Notes: generated by a model not told the origin, from the sequence alone. Shown: positions 23,760 to 33,234, numbered from the stretch's first letter. The stretch is 37,900 nt of DNA from Bacteroidota bacterium (GCA_030830805.1 JAURMH010000124.1:1-37900); one strand, 5' to 3'. Numbers and translations are program-made.

Positions 23760-26243
23760 ATGAGTATTTTCGATCCATTTAATATAAATAACCTAGATTC
23801 TAATAGTATCAACGACGATACCGAGTTTTTTCCATTGCTATCTTCAGAAGATGAAGAAATTATGAATTCGGAAGAAATGCCTGAAGTTTTGTCAATACTG
23901 CCATTACGCAATACCGTATTATTTCCGGGTGTGGTAATTCCAATTACTGTTGGCCGAGATAAATCTATTAAGCTCATTAAAGATGCTTATAAAGGCAATA
24001 AAATAATTGGTGTGGTTGCCCAAAAAGATGCGAGTATTGAAGATCCAACTTTCGAAGATTTATATAAAGTTGGTACGGTAGCATATATTGTTAAAATGTT
24101 GCAAATGCCAGATGGTAATACCACCGTTATTATTCAAGGTAAACGCAAATTTCATTTAAAAGAATTAATTCAAGAGAATCCTTATATTAAAGCAAAAGTC
24201 GAAAATTTTGAAGAAAGCGCTTACGATAAAAATAAAGAATTTGCTGCCTTGGTTGCATCTTTAAAAGAATTAGCCATTCAAATTATTCAAATTTCACCTA
24301 ATATTCCTTCGGAAGCGGCATTTGCTATAAAAAATATTGAAAGCCCTTCCTTCTTAATCAATTTCATTAGTTCTAATATGAACGCAGAATTAGTTGACAA
24401 GCAAAAAATGCTAGAGCAGCTAAATCTAGTGGTTCGTGGCGAGATGGTTTTAGAACATCTCACCAAAGAGTTACAAATGTTGGAATTGAAAAATCAAATA
24501 CAATCAAAAGTGAGGGTAGATATTGACCGCCAACAAAGAGAGTATTTTTTGCATCAACAAATGAAGCAAATTCAAGAAGAATTGGGCGGTGATGGTCCCG
24601 ACTTGGAGATTAAAAATTTAAGAGAAAGAGGCGAAAAAAAATTATGGAATAAAGAAGTGGCCGACGCTTTCAATAAAGAATTAGATAAATTACAACGCAT
24701 GAATCCGGCAGCTGCAGAGTATTCTGTACTATTGAACTACGCAGAATTATTATTGGAATTGCCATGGAACGAATTTACCGAAGACTTATTCGATATTAAA
24801 AAAGCGCAGAAAATTTTAGACCAAGACCATTTCGGTTTAGAAAAAGTAAAGTCGAGAATTTTAGAATATTTAGCTGTTTTAAAATTAAAACATAACATGA
24901 AAGCGCCAATACTATGCCTGGTTGGGCCTCCGGGGGTTGGAAAAACTTCTTTAGGTAAATCAATTGCTAAAGCGGTAGGCAGAAAATATGTGCGTATGGC
25001 ATTAGGTGGTATCAGAGACGAAGCAGATATCAGAGGTCATCGTAAAACATATATTGGTGCAATGCCAGGTAGAATTATTCAATCTTTGAAAAAAGCACAA
25101 TCATCTAATCCGGTTTTTGTTTTAGATGAAATTGATAAAGTTGGAAATGATTTTAGGGGTGACCCATCTTCCGCGCTATTAGAGGTATTAGATCCAGAAC
25201 AAAACAACGCATTTTACGATCATTACGTAGAACTCGATTACGATTTGTCGAATGTGATGTTTATTGCAACAGCCAATTCCTTAAATAATATTCATCCTGC
25301 ATTAATAGATAGGCTTGAAATAATTGAAGTTTCTGGCTATACCATTGAAGAAAAAGTTGAAATCGCGAAACAATATTTAGTGCCCAAACAAAGAGAGGCG
25401 CATGGTTTGAAGCAAAAAGACATTGTAATTAAGCCTGAAATAATTGAAAAAGTGATCGAAGATTATACCAGAGAATCTGGCGTGCGTGGCTTAGAGAAAA
25501 AAATTGCCACGCTTATTCGTGGTACAGCTAAAAGTGTAGCAGTAAAAGAAAAGTACAATAAGACCATAAATAATACCGATGTATTGCGCATTTTAGGCGC
25601 TGCAGAATACGATAAAGACATGTACCAAGGAAATGATGTGGCGGGAGTTGTTACGGGCTTAGCATGGACCTCTGTAGGTGGTGATATTTTATTTATTGAA
25701 GCTAGTTTGAGCCCAGGAAAAGGCAAACTAACTTTAACGGGTAGTTTAGGCGATGTAATGAAAGAATCTGCAGTTATTGCTATGGCTTATATTCGTGCAA
25801 ATGCAAAAAATTTAGGCATCGATTTTAGGGTTTTGGATCAATGGGATATGCATGTGCATGTGCCTGCAGGTGCAGTGCCAAAAGACGGACCTTCTGCAGG
25901 TATAACTATGTTAACTGCTTTAACGTCTGCTTATACGCAAAGAAAAGTAAAACCCCAATTAGCAATGACTGGCGAGATTACTTTAAGAGGTAAGGTTTTA
26001 CCAGTAGGTGGATTAAAAGAAAAAATCTTAGCGGCAAAAAGGGCGGGCATTAAAGATATTGTACTTTGCGAAAAAAACCGTAAAGACATTTTAGAAATTA
26101 ATCAACGCTATTTAAAAGAATTAAAATTTCATTATGTAAGCGATATGCAAGAAGTAATTGAACTCGCTTTGATGAAACAAAAAGTAAAAGCACCTATTGA
26201 TTTATCTTTTAAAGAAGCGATCAATAAATCAATGGTTAATTAA
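23760..26243 (+). CDS. lon: ATP-dependent Lon protease
   Basis: Hexameric AAA+ serine protease degrading misfolded and regulatory proteins in the cytosol. It has an N-terminal substrate-binding domain (from about residue 45, LSILPLRNTVLFPG), AAA+ with Walker A GPPGVGKT near 389-396, and a protease domain with the Ser-Lys dyad S712 (KDGPSAG) and K755 (GGLKEK), 43 residues apart as in E. coli. The first ~40 residues (MSIFDPFNINNLDSNS...) are an acidic extension common in Bacteroidota Lon. The length (827) is normal. It ends directly against the convergent choice-of-anchor L gene, with no spacer between stop codons. Confidence 0.97.
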   Translation: MSIFDPFNINNLDSNSINDDTEFFPLLSSEDEEIMNSEEMPEVLSILPLRNTVLFPGVVIPITVGRDKSIKLIKDAYKGNKIIGVVAQKDASIEDPTFEDLYKVGTVAYIVKMLQMPDGNTTVIIQGKRKFHLKELIQENPYIKAKVENFEESAYDKNKEFAALVASLKELAIQIIQISPNIPSEAAFAIKNIESPSFLINFISSNMNAELVDKQKMLEQLNLVVRGEMVLEHLTKELQMLELKNQIQSKVRVDIDRQQREYFLHQQMKQIQEELGGDGPDLEIKNLRERGEKKLWNKEVADAFNKELDKLQRMNPAAAEYSVLLNYAELLLELPWNEFTEDLFDIKKAQKILDQDHFGLEKVKSRILEYLAVLKLKHNMKAPILCLVGPPGVGKTSLGKSIAKAVGRKYVRMALGGIRDEADIRGHRKTYIGAMPGRIIQSLKKAQSSNPVFVLDEIDKVGNDFRGDPSSALLEVLDPEQNNAFYDHYVELDYDLSNVMFIATANSLNNIHPALIDRLEIIEVSGYTIEEKVEIAKQYLVPKQREAHGLKQKDIVIKPEIIEKVIEDYTRESGVRGLEKKIATLIRGTAKSVAVKEKYNKTINNTDVLRILGAAEYDKDMYQGNDVAGVVTGLAWTSVGGDILFIEASLSPGKGKLTLTGSLGDVMKESAVIAMAYIRANAKNLGIDFRVLDQWDMHVHVPAGAVPKDGPSAGITMLTALTSAYTQRKVKPQLAMTGEITLRGKVLPVGGLKEKILAAKRAGIKDIVLCEKNRKDILEINQRYLKELKFHYVSDMQEVIELALMKQKVKAPIDLSFKEAINKSMVN

Positions 26244-28760
26244 TTACCTAACTAAAGAAACAGTTCCTTTATCGACGAAGCCATCACCCTCAATAATATA
26301 TACATAGGCGCCTATAGGGCATGCCTGACCTTTGTATTTACCATCCCATACAAGTTTACCTTGGTTTTCTAAGCTATCGTAAATGCTTTCGCCCCATCGA
26401 TTATAAATTCGCATGCGTTTGATTGCACAAGGATGGGTCTCTCCAACAATTTCAAATACATCGTTTATTTGATCATCGTCTGGAGAAAAAACTTCTGGAA
26501 TTCGACGCAAATTTTTATCTACAAAAGGGATATTAATTATCAAGGAATCTTGTGCCCTGCAAGGTGCTTGTGGATTAGTAGTTAATTTAACGGTAAAGAT
26601 TCCTTGTTTTTGATATTGATGATTTTGTTGGCTGTTATTACTTGTAAAACCATCTCCAAAATCCCAAATAAATTGGCTTTTACTTAAATCTCCAACTGCC
26701 GAAACTTGAATGGTTCTTGCGCAAGAATCAAAGCTATAATTAAAAGCGGCACTTGCCGAATCAACTACAAAAACATTTACGCTATCTGTGCTCATACAAC
26801 TACCATTAAAGGCCTGTAATAAAAATAGGGTAGTGCTTGATGGGTTTGCAAATGGATTCGCTATTTCAGGGCTGTCTACTAGAAATGTTGGATACCAATT
26901 ATATGTTTCGTAATCCGAACCGCTTGCGTATAACCGAACCCTTTGACGACTACAAATTATTTGATCTATACCTGCATTTGCTATTGGAATCGTATCTACT
27001 TTTACAGTAACATGATATTCCTTTTCACAAACCCCATTAGTAATGGTTAATGAATAAATGGTAGTTGTATCCGGACTTGCCATTGGATTAGCGATGGTAT
27101 CGCTAGATAATCCGGCACTTGGTACCCATCGGTATTTTTTTCCACCCGAAGCCAAAAGCGCAATATTTCCATTTAAACAAATTGAATTTAAAGTGTCTTT
27201 GATTAAAAGTTCTGGTGCGAAAACATTAAAAGTTTTTTGAGAACAAAAAGTTTCATTATCAATTTTAACAGTAATAATACTCGAATCCAATACATTAAAT
27301 ATTGGATTTGCTACCGAATTATTTGGGATAAAGGAACCCACATTAGAAGACCAAAAATATTTAGCATTTGGGAAAGCACTACTGGCAAATAGTTGTAATT
27401 GATCGCCGATACATACCGTGGTATCTGTGTTTGTGGTTATAGGGTAGAATTTGAGTTTAATGGAATCTTTGATGGTCAATCCTGTACATTTTTCAATGCT
27501 ATTGATATAATAATAGTTCGTGTCACCATTCTTGATATTAAATGAACTCCCATATTGTAAAAATACTTTGTTTTGATTATACCATTTAATGGAATCGAGT
27601 TGATCGTATTGTACCACGGCAATCGTAGTGCTACTGTCGTTACATGTTAATTGTATTTTTAATTTACCAATGGGTTTGTAATCCGATATACTTAATTCTG
27701 CTTTCGCAGTATCGCAAATAAAAGGATCTACAATTTTTAATTTTACAGATTCTGTAGCTTCGTTTAAAAAATCTTTTATTGGTTTAATTTTCACAAATGC
27801 GCTGGTTGCTCCCGCTGCAATGACTACTATATTAGCTGGTGTTGCTATGTAATCGCTTCCGTTTATTGCAGTTCCTTCAAAATAATAATTGACCGTTATT
27901 GCTTGCGATTTATCAGGATTGATACGCGTAATGACAAAGCCAGCACTATCGCATTCTGAAACTAATTGTTTTTGTTCATAAGCATTAACAGCTCTTGGGT
28001 CTATACTTTGAAAACTTTGGGCTTCAATAAAAATACCCGAATCGAAAATAAAATCATTTACATCAGCTATGGCAAATTTTAAGGTATAATTTTCACAAGG
28101 CTGAACATTAGCCGTAATTTCAATTACCTTGGTGAAAGCGTCAAACTGCACACTGGCACCATTTGTATTGTCTATATAATAGGAAGAATTGGTGTTTGCA
28201 TTGATTGTTTGAATGGAAATGGGATCGTTGGTAGATGGAATCAAAGCAATGTTTTGCGCGCCGGTAAAGCCTGGTCCAGATATAAAAAAACCAAAAACAT
28301 CATTAAAATTTTTAGTAATACTTTCTGGGTATTCTTCTGAGGCAAACACAAATCTAAATTTTATTTGGTTGGCTTGTGGGCTAAAAGTAAAGCTAATCCA
28401 AGTGGCGTCAAAGGTTGGGAAGTTTGGACTCAATAATTGTAAATCCGCATCACCGGGTAAATTATTCGAGGAACCCATATTGCCTCTATTATTTGGGCCA
28501 ATGGCATCTATTGCTTTTCCTGTCGATAAAATTAGGCCACTATCTAAACCAATGTTGGATTTTCTTCCATTGAAAAAACCAATATTTCCTGTCCCAACCG
28601 AATATTGAATATTTTTAATATCTACACCACCACCTGCTAAAACTTTCTTCACCAAATCACTTACCGTTCGATTGGTTTTTACATCAAGTTGAGCCTGCAA
28701 AGTCGAAAAGCTTAGCAATATAAGACATGTTAGAAAAACACTTAATCTAAAAATTCTCAA
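26244..28760 (-). CDS. Choice-of-anchor L domain surface protein with T9SS type B C-terminal domain (copy 1)
   Basis: Large secreted protein, 838 residues. The order is a signal peptide (1-24, ending LQA), a choice-of-anchor L domain (about 28-255, with FNGRKSNIGLDSGLILSTG and RFVFASEEYPE), a Calx-beta-like segment, Ig-like repeats, a PKD-type domain (FIWDFGDGFTSN) and a gliding-motility-type C-terminal sorting domain (IPEVFSPDDDQINDVFEI, RIYNRWGESIYDS). It is likely a cell-surface adhesin or structural protein exported by the type IX system; no enzymatic motif is visible. The start is TTG at 28760: TGA lies in frame 9 bases upstream and no ATG precedes residue 90. A paralogue is at 33235-35826. 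Confidence 0.92.
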   Translation of the reverse strand: MRIFRLSVFLTCLILLSFSTLQAQLDVKTNRTVSDLVKKVLAGGGVDIKNIQYSVGTGNIGFFNGRKSNIGLDSGLILSTGKAIDAIGPNNRGNMGSSNNLPGDADLQLLSPNFPTFDATWISFTFSPQANQIKFRFVFASEEYPESITKNFNDVFGFFISGPGFTGAQNIALIPSTNDPISIQTINANTNSSYYIDNTNGASVQFDAFTKVIEITANVQPCENYTLKFAIADVNDFIFDSGIFIEAQSFQSIDPRAVNAYEQKQLVSECDSAGFVITRINPDKSQAITVNYYFEGTAINGSDYIATPANIVVIAAGATSAFVKIKPIKDFLNEATESVKLKIVDPFICDTAKAELSISDYKPIGKLKIQLTCNDSSTTIAVVQYDQLDSIKWYNQNKVFLQYGSSFNIKNGDTNYYYINSIEKCTGLTIKDSIKLKFYPITTNTDTTVCIGDQLQLFASSAFPNAKYFWSSNVGSFIPNNSVANPIFNVLDSSIITVKIDNETFCSQKTFNVFAPELLIKDTLNSICLNGNIALLASGGKKYRWVPSAGLSSDTIANPMASPDTTTIYSLTITNGVCEKEYHVTVKVDTIPIANAGIDQIICSRQRVRLYASGSDYETYNWYPTFLVDSPEIANPFANPSSTTLFLLQAFNGSCMSTDSVNVFVVDSASAAFNYSFDSCARTIQVSAVGDLSKSQFIWDFGDGFTSNNSQQNHQYQKQGIFTVKLTTNPQAPCRAQDSLIINIPFVDKNLRRIPEVFSPDDDQINDVFEIVGETHPCAIKRMRIYNRWGESIYDSLENQGKLVWDGKYKGQACPIGAYVYIIEGDGFVDKGTVSLVR

Positions 28761-28784
28761 TTTGTGTCAGGTTAATTATATTTA

Positions 28785-28792
28785 CAAAAATA
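28785..28792 (-). promoter_or_regulatory. Candidate -7 box of choice-of-anchor L gene (copy 1)
   Basis: Minus-strand TATTTTTG (28792-28785) in the 41-base divergent gap with the threonine aldolase gene. No TTTG at the -33 spacing. The leader to the TTG start at 28760 would be about 20 bases. Confidence 0.45.
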
Positions 28793-28801
28793 CTATAAAA
28801 A

Positions 28802-29836
28802 ATGAGGTTCATAGACTTAAGAAGCGATACTGTTAGTAGACCAAGCCCCGAAATGAAGCAATTTATGCTACAAGCCGAATTAGGTGACGATGTATATGGC
28901 GACGATCCAACCGTAAATATGCTTGAAGCAGCAGTGGCTGAGCATTTTGGCTTCGAATCGGCGGTTTTTTGCGCTTCAGGTACCATGACCAATCAAATAG
29001 CTATCAAAACCCATACCATTCCTGGCGATGAGGTGATTTGTGATATCACTTCGCATGTTTATAACTATGAAGGAGGAGGAATTGCTTTTAATTCGGGGGT
29101 ACAGGTGAGGCCAATTATGGGCAACGCTGGTAAGATAACTGCCGAACAAATCGAAGCGCAAATCCAACCTGCTATTATCAATCTACCTCGAACCGCATTG
29201 GTTTCTTTAGAAAATACTTTAAATAAAGCGGGTGGAAATTTTTATTCTTTAGCAGAAATTGCACCTATTGCCGCAATGTGTAAAAAGCATCAATTGCCTT
29301 TACATTTAGATGGTGCAAGAATTTTTAATGCCTTAATTGAAACTAAAGAAAACGCCAAAGATTACGCAAAATATTTTGATAGTATTTCTATTTGTTTTTC
29401 GAAGGGATTGGGTGCGCCAGTTGGTTCTGTATTGGTCGGTAGTAAATTATTTATTGATAAAGCAAGAAGATATAGAAGGTTATTTGGTGGTGGTATGCGA
29501 CAAGCAGGAGTGATTGCTGCTGGTGCGTTGTTCGCTTTGAAAAATAATATTGAAAGGTTAGCAGATGATCATAAACGGGCAAAAGCAATAGGTGAGTGTT
29601 TAGCTCAATGTACATTTGTTCAAGAATTATTGCCAGTACATACTAATATTATTATTTTTAAATTAAAAGACCAGGTGCTTTCGGATGTGTTCTTAGGAAA
29701 ATTAAAATCGGAGGGTATTATTGCTAATACGATGGGCAAGCAATTTATTAGATTCGTTACGCACCTCGATTTTAACGATGATATGTTAGCTAAACTAAAT
29801 CTAACATTAAATAAAATAAGTAACTTAGCGCTGTAG
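28802..29836 (+). CDS. ltaE: Low-specificity L-threonine aldolase
   Basis: PLP-dependent enzyme of fold type I that splits L-threonine or L-allo-threonine to glycine and acetaldehyde. It begins MRFIDLRSDTVSRPSPEM, the family's conserved start. H85 stacks on the cofactor, D170 (HLDGAR) binds the pyridine nitrogen, and K201 in SICFSKGLGAPVGS forms the Schiff base. The length (344) is normal. It is divergent from the choice-of-anchor L gene and is followed after 17 bases by two cytochrome-like lipoprotein genes, which may be co-transcribed. Confidence 0.95.
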   Translation: MRFIDLRSDTVSRPSPEMKQFMLQAELGDDVYGDDPTVNMLEAAVAEHFGFESAVFCASGTMTNQIAIKTHTIPGDEVICDITSHVYNYEGGGIAFNSGVQVRPIMGNAGKITAEQIEAQIQPAIINLPRTALVSLENTLNKAGGNFYSLAEIAPIAAMCKKHQLPLHLDGARIFNALIETKENAKDYAKYFDSISICFSKGLGAPVGSVLVGSKLFIDKARRYRRLFGGGMRQAGVIAAGALFALKNNIERLADDHKRAKAIGECLAQCTFVQELLPVHTNIIIFKLKDQVLSDVFLGKLKSEGIIANTMGKQFIRFVTHLDFNDDMLAKLNLTLNKISNLAL

Positions 29837-29853
29837 TTTAAAACCCAATAGCC

Positions 29854-30219
29854 ATGAGAATGAAATTTTTAATCATACTTGCTATTTCTTTTATTTCAAT
29901 TTCATCTTGTAAGCATGAAGTTGATTTAAGCAATGCACCCGTCATCACTTTTAGTAAAGATATTCAACCAATAATTGCCACTCGATGTGCTATGGAAGGT
30001 TGTCATAGTGCTGTTGGATATGAAGAATTACCATTGGTAACCTACGAAGATGTAATGGATATTGTAGAAGCTGGTTCTGCAAATAAAAGTGAATTGTATG
30101 AAGTAATTAACGAAATAGATAATGAAAAACGCATGCCACCGCTGCCAGATACCAAATTGGCAGATAAGCAAATTTTAAATATTATGGTTTGGATAGAACA
30201 AGGGGCAAAAAATAATTAA
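29854..30219 (+). CDS. Cytochrome-c-like lipoprotein with CX4CH motif
   Basis: Small exported lipoprotein, 121 residues, with a signal ending at the lipidation cysteine C19 (SISSC). The stretch DIQPIIATRC45 AMEG C50-H51 resembles the 'DVQPIL..C..CH' start of Planctomycete-type cytochrome c domains, but the spacing is CX4CH rather than CXXCH. RMPPLPD (M94) could supply a distal heme ligand, and the tail MVWIEQGA matches that family. Heme binding is inferred, not shown. It lies just before a related gene (30227) and a DUF5777 barrel gene. The function is unknown; electron transfer is one possibility. Confidence 0.75.
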   Translation: MRMKFLIILAISFISISSCKHEVDLSNAPVITFSKDIQPIIATRCAMEGCHSAVGYEELPLVTYEDVMDIVEAGSANKSELYEVINEIDNEKRMPPLPDTKLADKQILNIMVWIEQGAKNN

Positions 30220-30226
30220 GTAAATC

Positions 30227-30613
30227 ATGAAAAAAGTATTTTCACTTTTAATAATTGCAGCTAGCTTTTTGTCTGCTTGTTATTACGATAATTTTAAGGA
30301 ATTAAATCCTTTTTTAGAAGAGGCTGTTTGTGATACCGCATCGGCCACAACAATTAGTTTTGCTGCACAAGTGGTTCCTATTTTACAAAACCAATGTAGT
30401 ACTGGAAGTGCCGGTTGTCACAGCGCAAGTTCAGGTAGAAACTTATCTACTCACACTGGAGTAATCAATACCTATACAGGTGCTAAATTATTAAGTTCAA
30501 TTAAATGGGATGGTAACGCTTCCCAAATGCCAAAGGGCTCAGGAGCTAAAATTGATGATTGTTCTATTAAGACAATTGAGTTGTGGATAAATCAAGGAAG
30601 ACAAGATAATTAA
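30227..30613 (+). CDS. Cytochrome-c-like lipoprotein with CX6CH motif
   Basis: Small exported lipoprotein, 128 residues, lipidated at C18 (LSAC). It is related to the previous protein: VVPILQNQC57, six residues, C64-H65, then QMPKG (M101) and the tail TIELWINQG. The CX6CH spacing is unusual for heme attachment. C35 and C112 flank the domain and could form a disulfide, as in other Bacteroidota members that have 'CDT' before and 'C-K/S-I' after the core. It starts 7 bases after the stop of the CX4CH gene and is followed after 5 bases by a DUF5777 barrel, forming one operon. The function is unknown. Confidence 0.75.
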   Translation: MKKVFSLLIIAASFLSACYYDNFKELNPFLEEAVCDTASATTISFAAQVVPILQNQCSTGSAGCHSASSGRNLSTHTGVINTYTGAKLLSSIKWDGNASQMPKGSGAKIDDCSIKTIELWINQGRQDN

Positions 30614-30618
30614 ACACC

Positions 30619-31506
30619 ATGAAAAAAATACTATTACTTTCTTTTTTAATTATTTCAAGTGCATTCACATTAAGCGCACAAGACATCGATCCAATGGCAC
30701 TTTTACAAGGCTTAGCGGAAACACCTAAAGACGAACCTGTCATCGCTACTTTTAAAGCAACTAGGGTTATCAATCAACAAACAATAGAAGTAGGAGGGAC
30801 AAGGTCTTTAGACTTTAGAATTCACCACCACTTTGGACCATTTAATTCGGGTGCTTATGATTTTTGGGGTATAGATGGTGGCGCAAGTATTCGTTTGGGC
30901 TTAGAATACAGCTACAATGGTCGTTTGCAGTTTGGACTAGGCAGAACTTCTTATGAAAAACAAATTGACGGATTTTTAAAATATAGGTTATTAAGACAGA
31001 CTAAAAGTGGTTCAATGCCAATTAGTGTGACGCTTTTTAGTGGTGCTTATAGAAATGGAATAAAAGGTTTGCAAATTAGCGGAGTAGATAAATTTAAATA
31101 TGCATCCGATCGATTATCATTTGTTCAGCAAATTATTATAGCAAGAAAAATTGACGATAAACTTTCTATACAAATAACGCCTACCATGGTACATTATAAT
31201 TTAGTAGAAAACTTATCTGACCAAAATGATGCTTATTTTCTTGGAATTGCCGGCAGATATAAAATCTCTAATCGTACCGCAATTACATACGAGTACGGTG
31301 CTAAGCTTTTAAATTATTCAGAAAGCAAATACTACGATTCAATGGGAATAGGCTTAGACATTGAAACAGGTGGCCACGTATTTCAAATGTTCTTAACTAA
31401 TTCTTTTGGAATGACCGAAAACCAAACCTTTGCTAGAACAAATTCTACTTGGGCAGACAGGGGTTTTCGTTTAGGATTTAATGTTTCAAGGATGTTTACT
31501 TTGTAA
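30619..31506 (+). CDS. DUF5777 family beta-barrel outer-membrane protein
   Basis: Outer-membrane barrel of unknown role, 295 residues. The signal peptide is MKKILLLSFLIISSAFTLSAQ. After a short linker comes the family pattern FKATRVINQQTIEVG, LDFRIHHHFGPFNSG and FWGIDGGASIRLGLEYS. It continues as alternating strands to the C-terminal phenylalanine-containing FNVSRMFTL. In Bacteroidota, DUF5777 genes often lie next to c-type cytochrome-like lipoproteins, as here. That suggests a link to electron transfer or redox chemistry at the outer membrane (inference). It ends 12 bases from the convergent pepT gene, with no terminator hairpin visible. Confidence 0.88.
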   Translation: MKKILLLSFLIISSAFTLSAQDIDPMALLQGLAETPKDEPVIATFKATRVINQQTIEVGGTRSLDFRIHHHFGPFNSGAYDFWGIDGGASIRLGLEYSYNGRLQFGLGRTSYEKQIDGFLKYRLLRQTKSGSMPISVTLFSGAYRNGIKGLQISGVDKFKYASDRLSFVQQIIIARKIDDKLSIQITPTMVHYNLVENLSDQNDAYFLGIAGRYKISNRTAITYEYGAKLLNYSESKYYDSMGIGLDIETGGHVFQMFLTNSFGMTENQTFARTNSTWADRGFRLGFNVSRMFTL

Positions 31507-31518
31507 ATGCTTAAACAA

Positions 31519-32772
31519 TTATAAAGTTTTTTCTTCCCAAATAGCTACTAAGTTAATAATTGTATCAACTGCTTTTTGCATGTCTTGTATGCTTACCCAT
31601 TCTAACCTAGAATGAAATGCATGTTCGCCTGCAAAAATATTAGGACAAGGCAATCCCATAAAAGATAACCTAGATCCATCAGTGCCGCCTCTAATGCCGC
31701 CTGCAAATGGTTTCATGCCTGCTCTTTCAATCGCTTCTACTGCATATTCTACAATTTCTGGATGCATAACTAGCACTTCTTTCATGTTTCTATATTGCTC
31801 AATCACTTCAAACTCAAAACTCGAATGAGGGTAATTGGCCATCACTTGCTGGGTAATATTTTTTAATTCGTTTTCGTAAACCGCTAATTGTTTGGTATCA
31901 AAATCGCGTATGATAAATTGAACAGTGCTTTTTTCGATGCTTCCGCTTATACCAGTTGGATGAATAAATCCTTCGCGGCCTTCAGTAGTTTCTGGAGATA
32001 AATTATTTTTAGGAAGTGCTGCTATAAGTTCTGCTGCAATTTTAATAGCACTCTCCATTTTATTTTTTGCAAAACCAGGATGTGAAGAAACGCCATGTAT
32101 TGTAATATTCACGGCATCTGCAGAAAATGTTTCATCTTCAATGTGGCCAAGTGTTTCACCATCTATTGTATAAGCAAATTTGGCATTCACTTTAGCTAAA
32201 TTTACTTTGTCAACACCTCTGCCAATTTCTTCATCGGGTGTAAATAATATTTTAATATCACCATGCTTGATGCTTGTATTTTGGATAAGTTGATAAATGG
32301 CATCCATAATTTCTGCCACACCTGCCTTATTATCTGCGCCTAAAAGGGTAGTGCCATCGGAAGTAATAATATCATTCCCAATTTGATCTTTTAAAGCAGG
32401 ATGCTCATCTGGATGTAAAGACAAATTTGCGTCGCTTGCGTATAAAATACTACCACCGTTATAATTTTTATGAATAATTGGTTTTACATTTTCGCCGCTA
32501 CAATCGGGCGAGGTGTCCATGTGTGAGCAAAAACAAATAGTGGGTACTGCTTTATTTGTATTTGATTTAAGGGTGCCGTATACATAACCATTTTCGTCTA
32601 GCTCTGCGTCCGAAATACCCATTTCTAGTAGTTCTTGAACTAATAAGCGGCCTAAGTTTTTTTGTTTCTCCGTCGAAGGGCAAGTAGGCGAATTTGGATC
32701 AGATTGGGTATCGATTTTTACATAATTTAAAAAACGATCTGTGACGGTATATTTTTTAGGAACCAATTGCAT
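31519..32772 (-). CDS. pepT: Tripeptide aminopeptidase (peptidase T)
   Basis: Zinc-dependent M20B peptidase that removes the N-terminal residue of tripeptides in the cytosol. The metal-site motifs are in order: H84-M-D86 (CFCSHMDTSPD), D147 (LLGADNKAGVAE), E181-E182 (FTPDEEIGRG) and D-G-E (YTIDGETLG). The length (417) is normal, and there is no signal peptide. It begins 4 bases after a four-helix membrane protein gene, which follows the second choice-of-anchor L gene by 11 bases, so the three may be co-transcribed. Confidence 0.96.
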   Translation of the reverse strand: MQLVPKKYTVTDRFLNYVKIDTQSDPNSPTCPSTEKQKNLGRLLVQELLEMGISDAELDENGYVYGTLKSNTNKAVPTICFCSHMDTSPDCSGENVKPIIHKNYNGGSILYASDANLSLHPDEHPALKDQIGNDIITSDGTTLLGADNKAGVAEIMDAIYQLIQNTSIKHGDIKILFTPDEEIGRGVDKVNLAKVNAKFAYTIDGETLGHIEDETFSADAVNITIHGVSSHPGFAKNKMESAIKIAAELIAALPKNNLSPETTEGREGFIHPTGISGSIEKSTVQFIIRDFDTKQLAVYENELKNITQQVMANYPHSSFEFEVIEQYRNMKEVLVMHPEIVEYAVEAIERAGMKPFAGGIRGGTDGSRLSFMGLPCPNIFAGEHAFHSRLEWVSIQDMQKAVDTIINLVAIWEEKTL

Positions 32773-32776
32773 TTTT

Positions 32777-33223
32777 TTATTTTTCTATTCTTAATTCTGG
32801 TCTTCTAATTTGACCACCGCTATGTCCAGTTTGTACGACAAAATATATACTGATAAAACTGATGATTAAAGTAATTCTGATTAACCATTTACTTATTTTT
32901 TTATCAGTCACAATTGCTAAAATTGTAATTAAAGCCATAGCTGCTAATAAATCAATAATGAGTTCTGTCCTTTCTGCTATTTCTTCATGTTCTTCAATAA
33001 GGTAGCGTGCTACACCTGGTTGATCTCCAACTACGTGTTCTACTTTTTCGCCGGTATACATAGTTGGAAAAAACATAATTGCAGCAAAAACAAACATGGC
33101 AAGCCCAACTATTTTTACTTGTTTTAAATGAAAGAGCATGCCAATCAATAGAATAACGCTACCAAAAATAACGCTAATAATGGGTAAATGATTAAGCAGT
33201 AAATGTTGTTGTACAGGTATCAT
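32777..33223 (-). CDS. Four-helix membrane protein, DUF2231-like
   Basis: Inner-membrane protein of 148 residues with about four helices (near 8-28, 37-54, 86-105, 112-131). Conserved-looking polar patches sit between them: LLNHLPI (H12), GEKVEHV (H63), EEHEEIAE (H79) and TGHSGGQIRRPE (H134). The helix/histidine layout resembles DUF2231 proteins of Bacteroidota, which may bind heme or metal; this is a guess from pattern only. It lies between the second choice-of-anchor L gene (11 bases) and pepT (4 bases). The function is unknown. Confidence 0.7.
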   Translation of the reverse strand: MIPVQQHLLLNHLPIISVIFGSVILLIGMLFHLKQVKIVGLAMFVFAAIMFFPTMYTGEKVEHVVGDQPGVARYLIEEHEEIAERTELIIDLLAAMALITILAIVTDKKISKWLIRITLIISFISIYFVVQTGHSGGQIRRPELRIEK

Positions 33224-33234
33224 TTAATTTAGCA

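Noticed and set aside
28213-28608. 131-codon open frame on the plus strand opposite the choice-of-anchor L gene
   Set aside because: Antisense shadow: the minus-strand protein has clear domains across the whole stretch.
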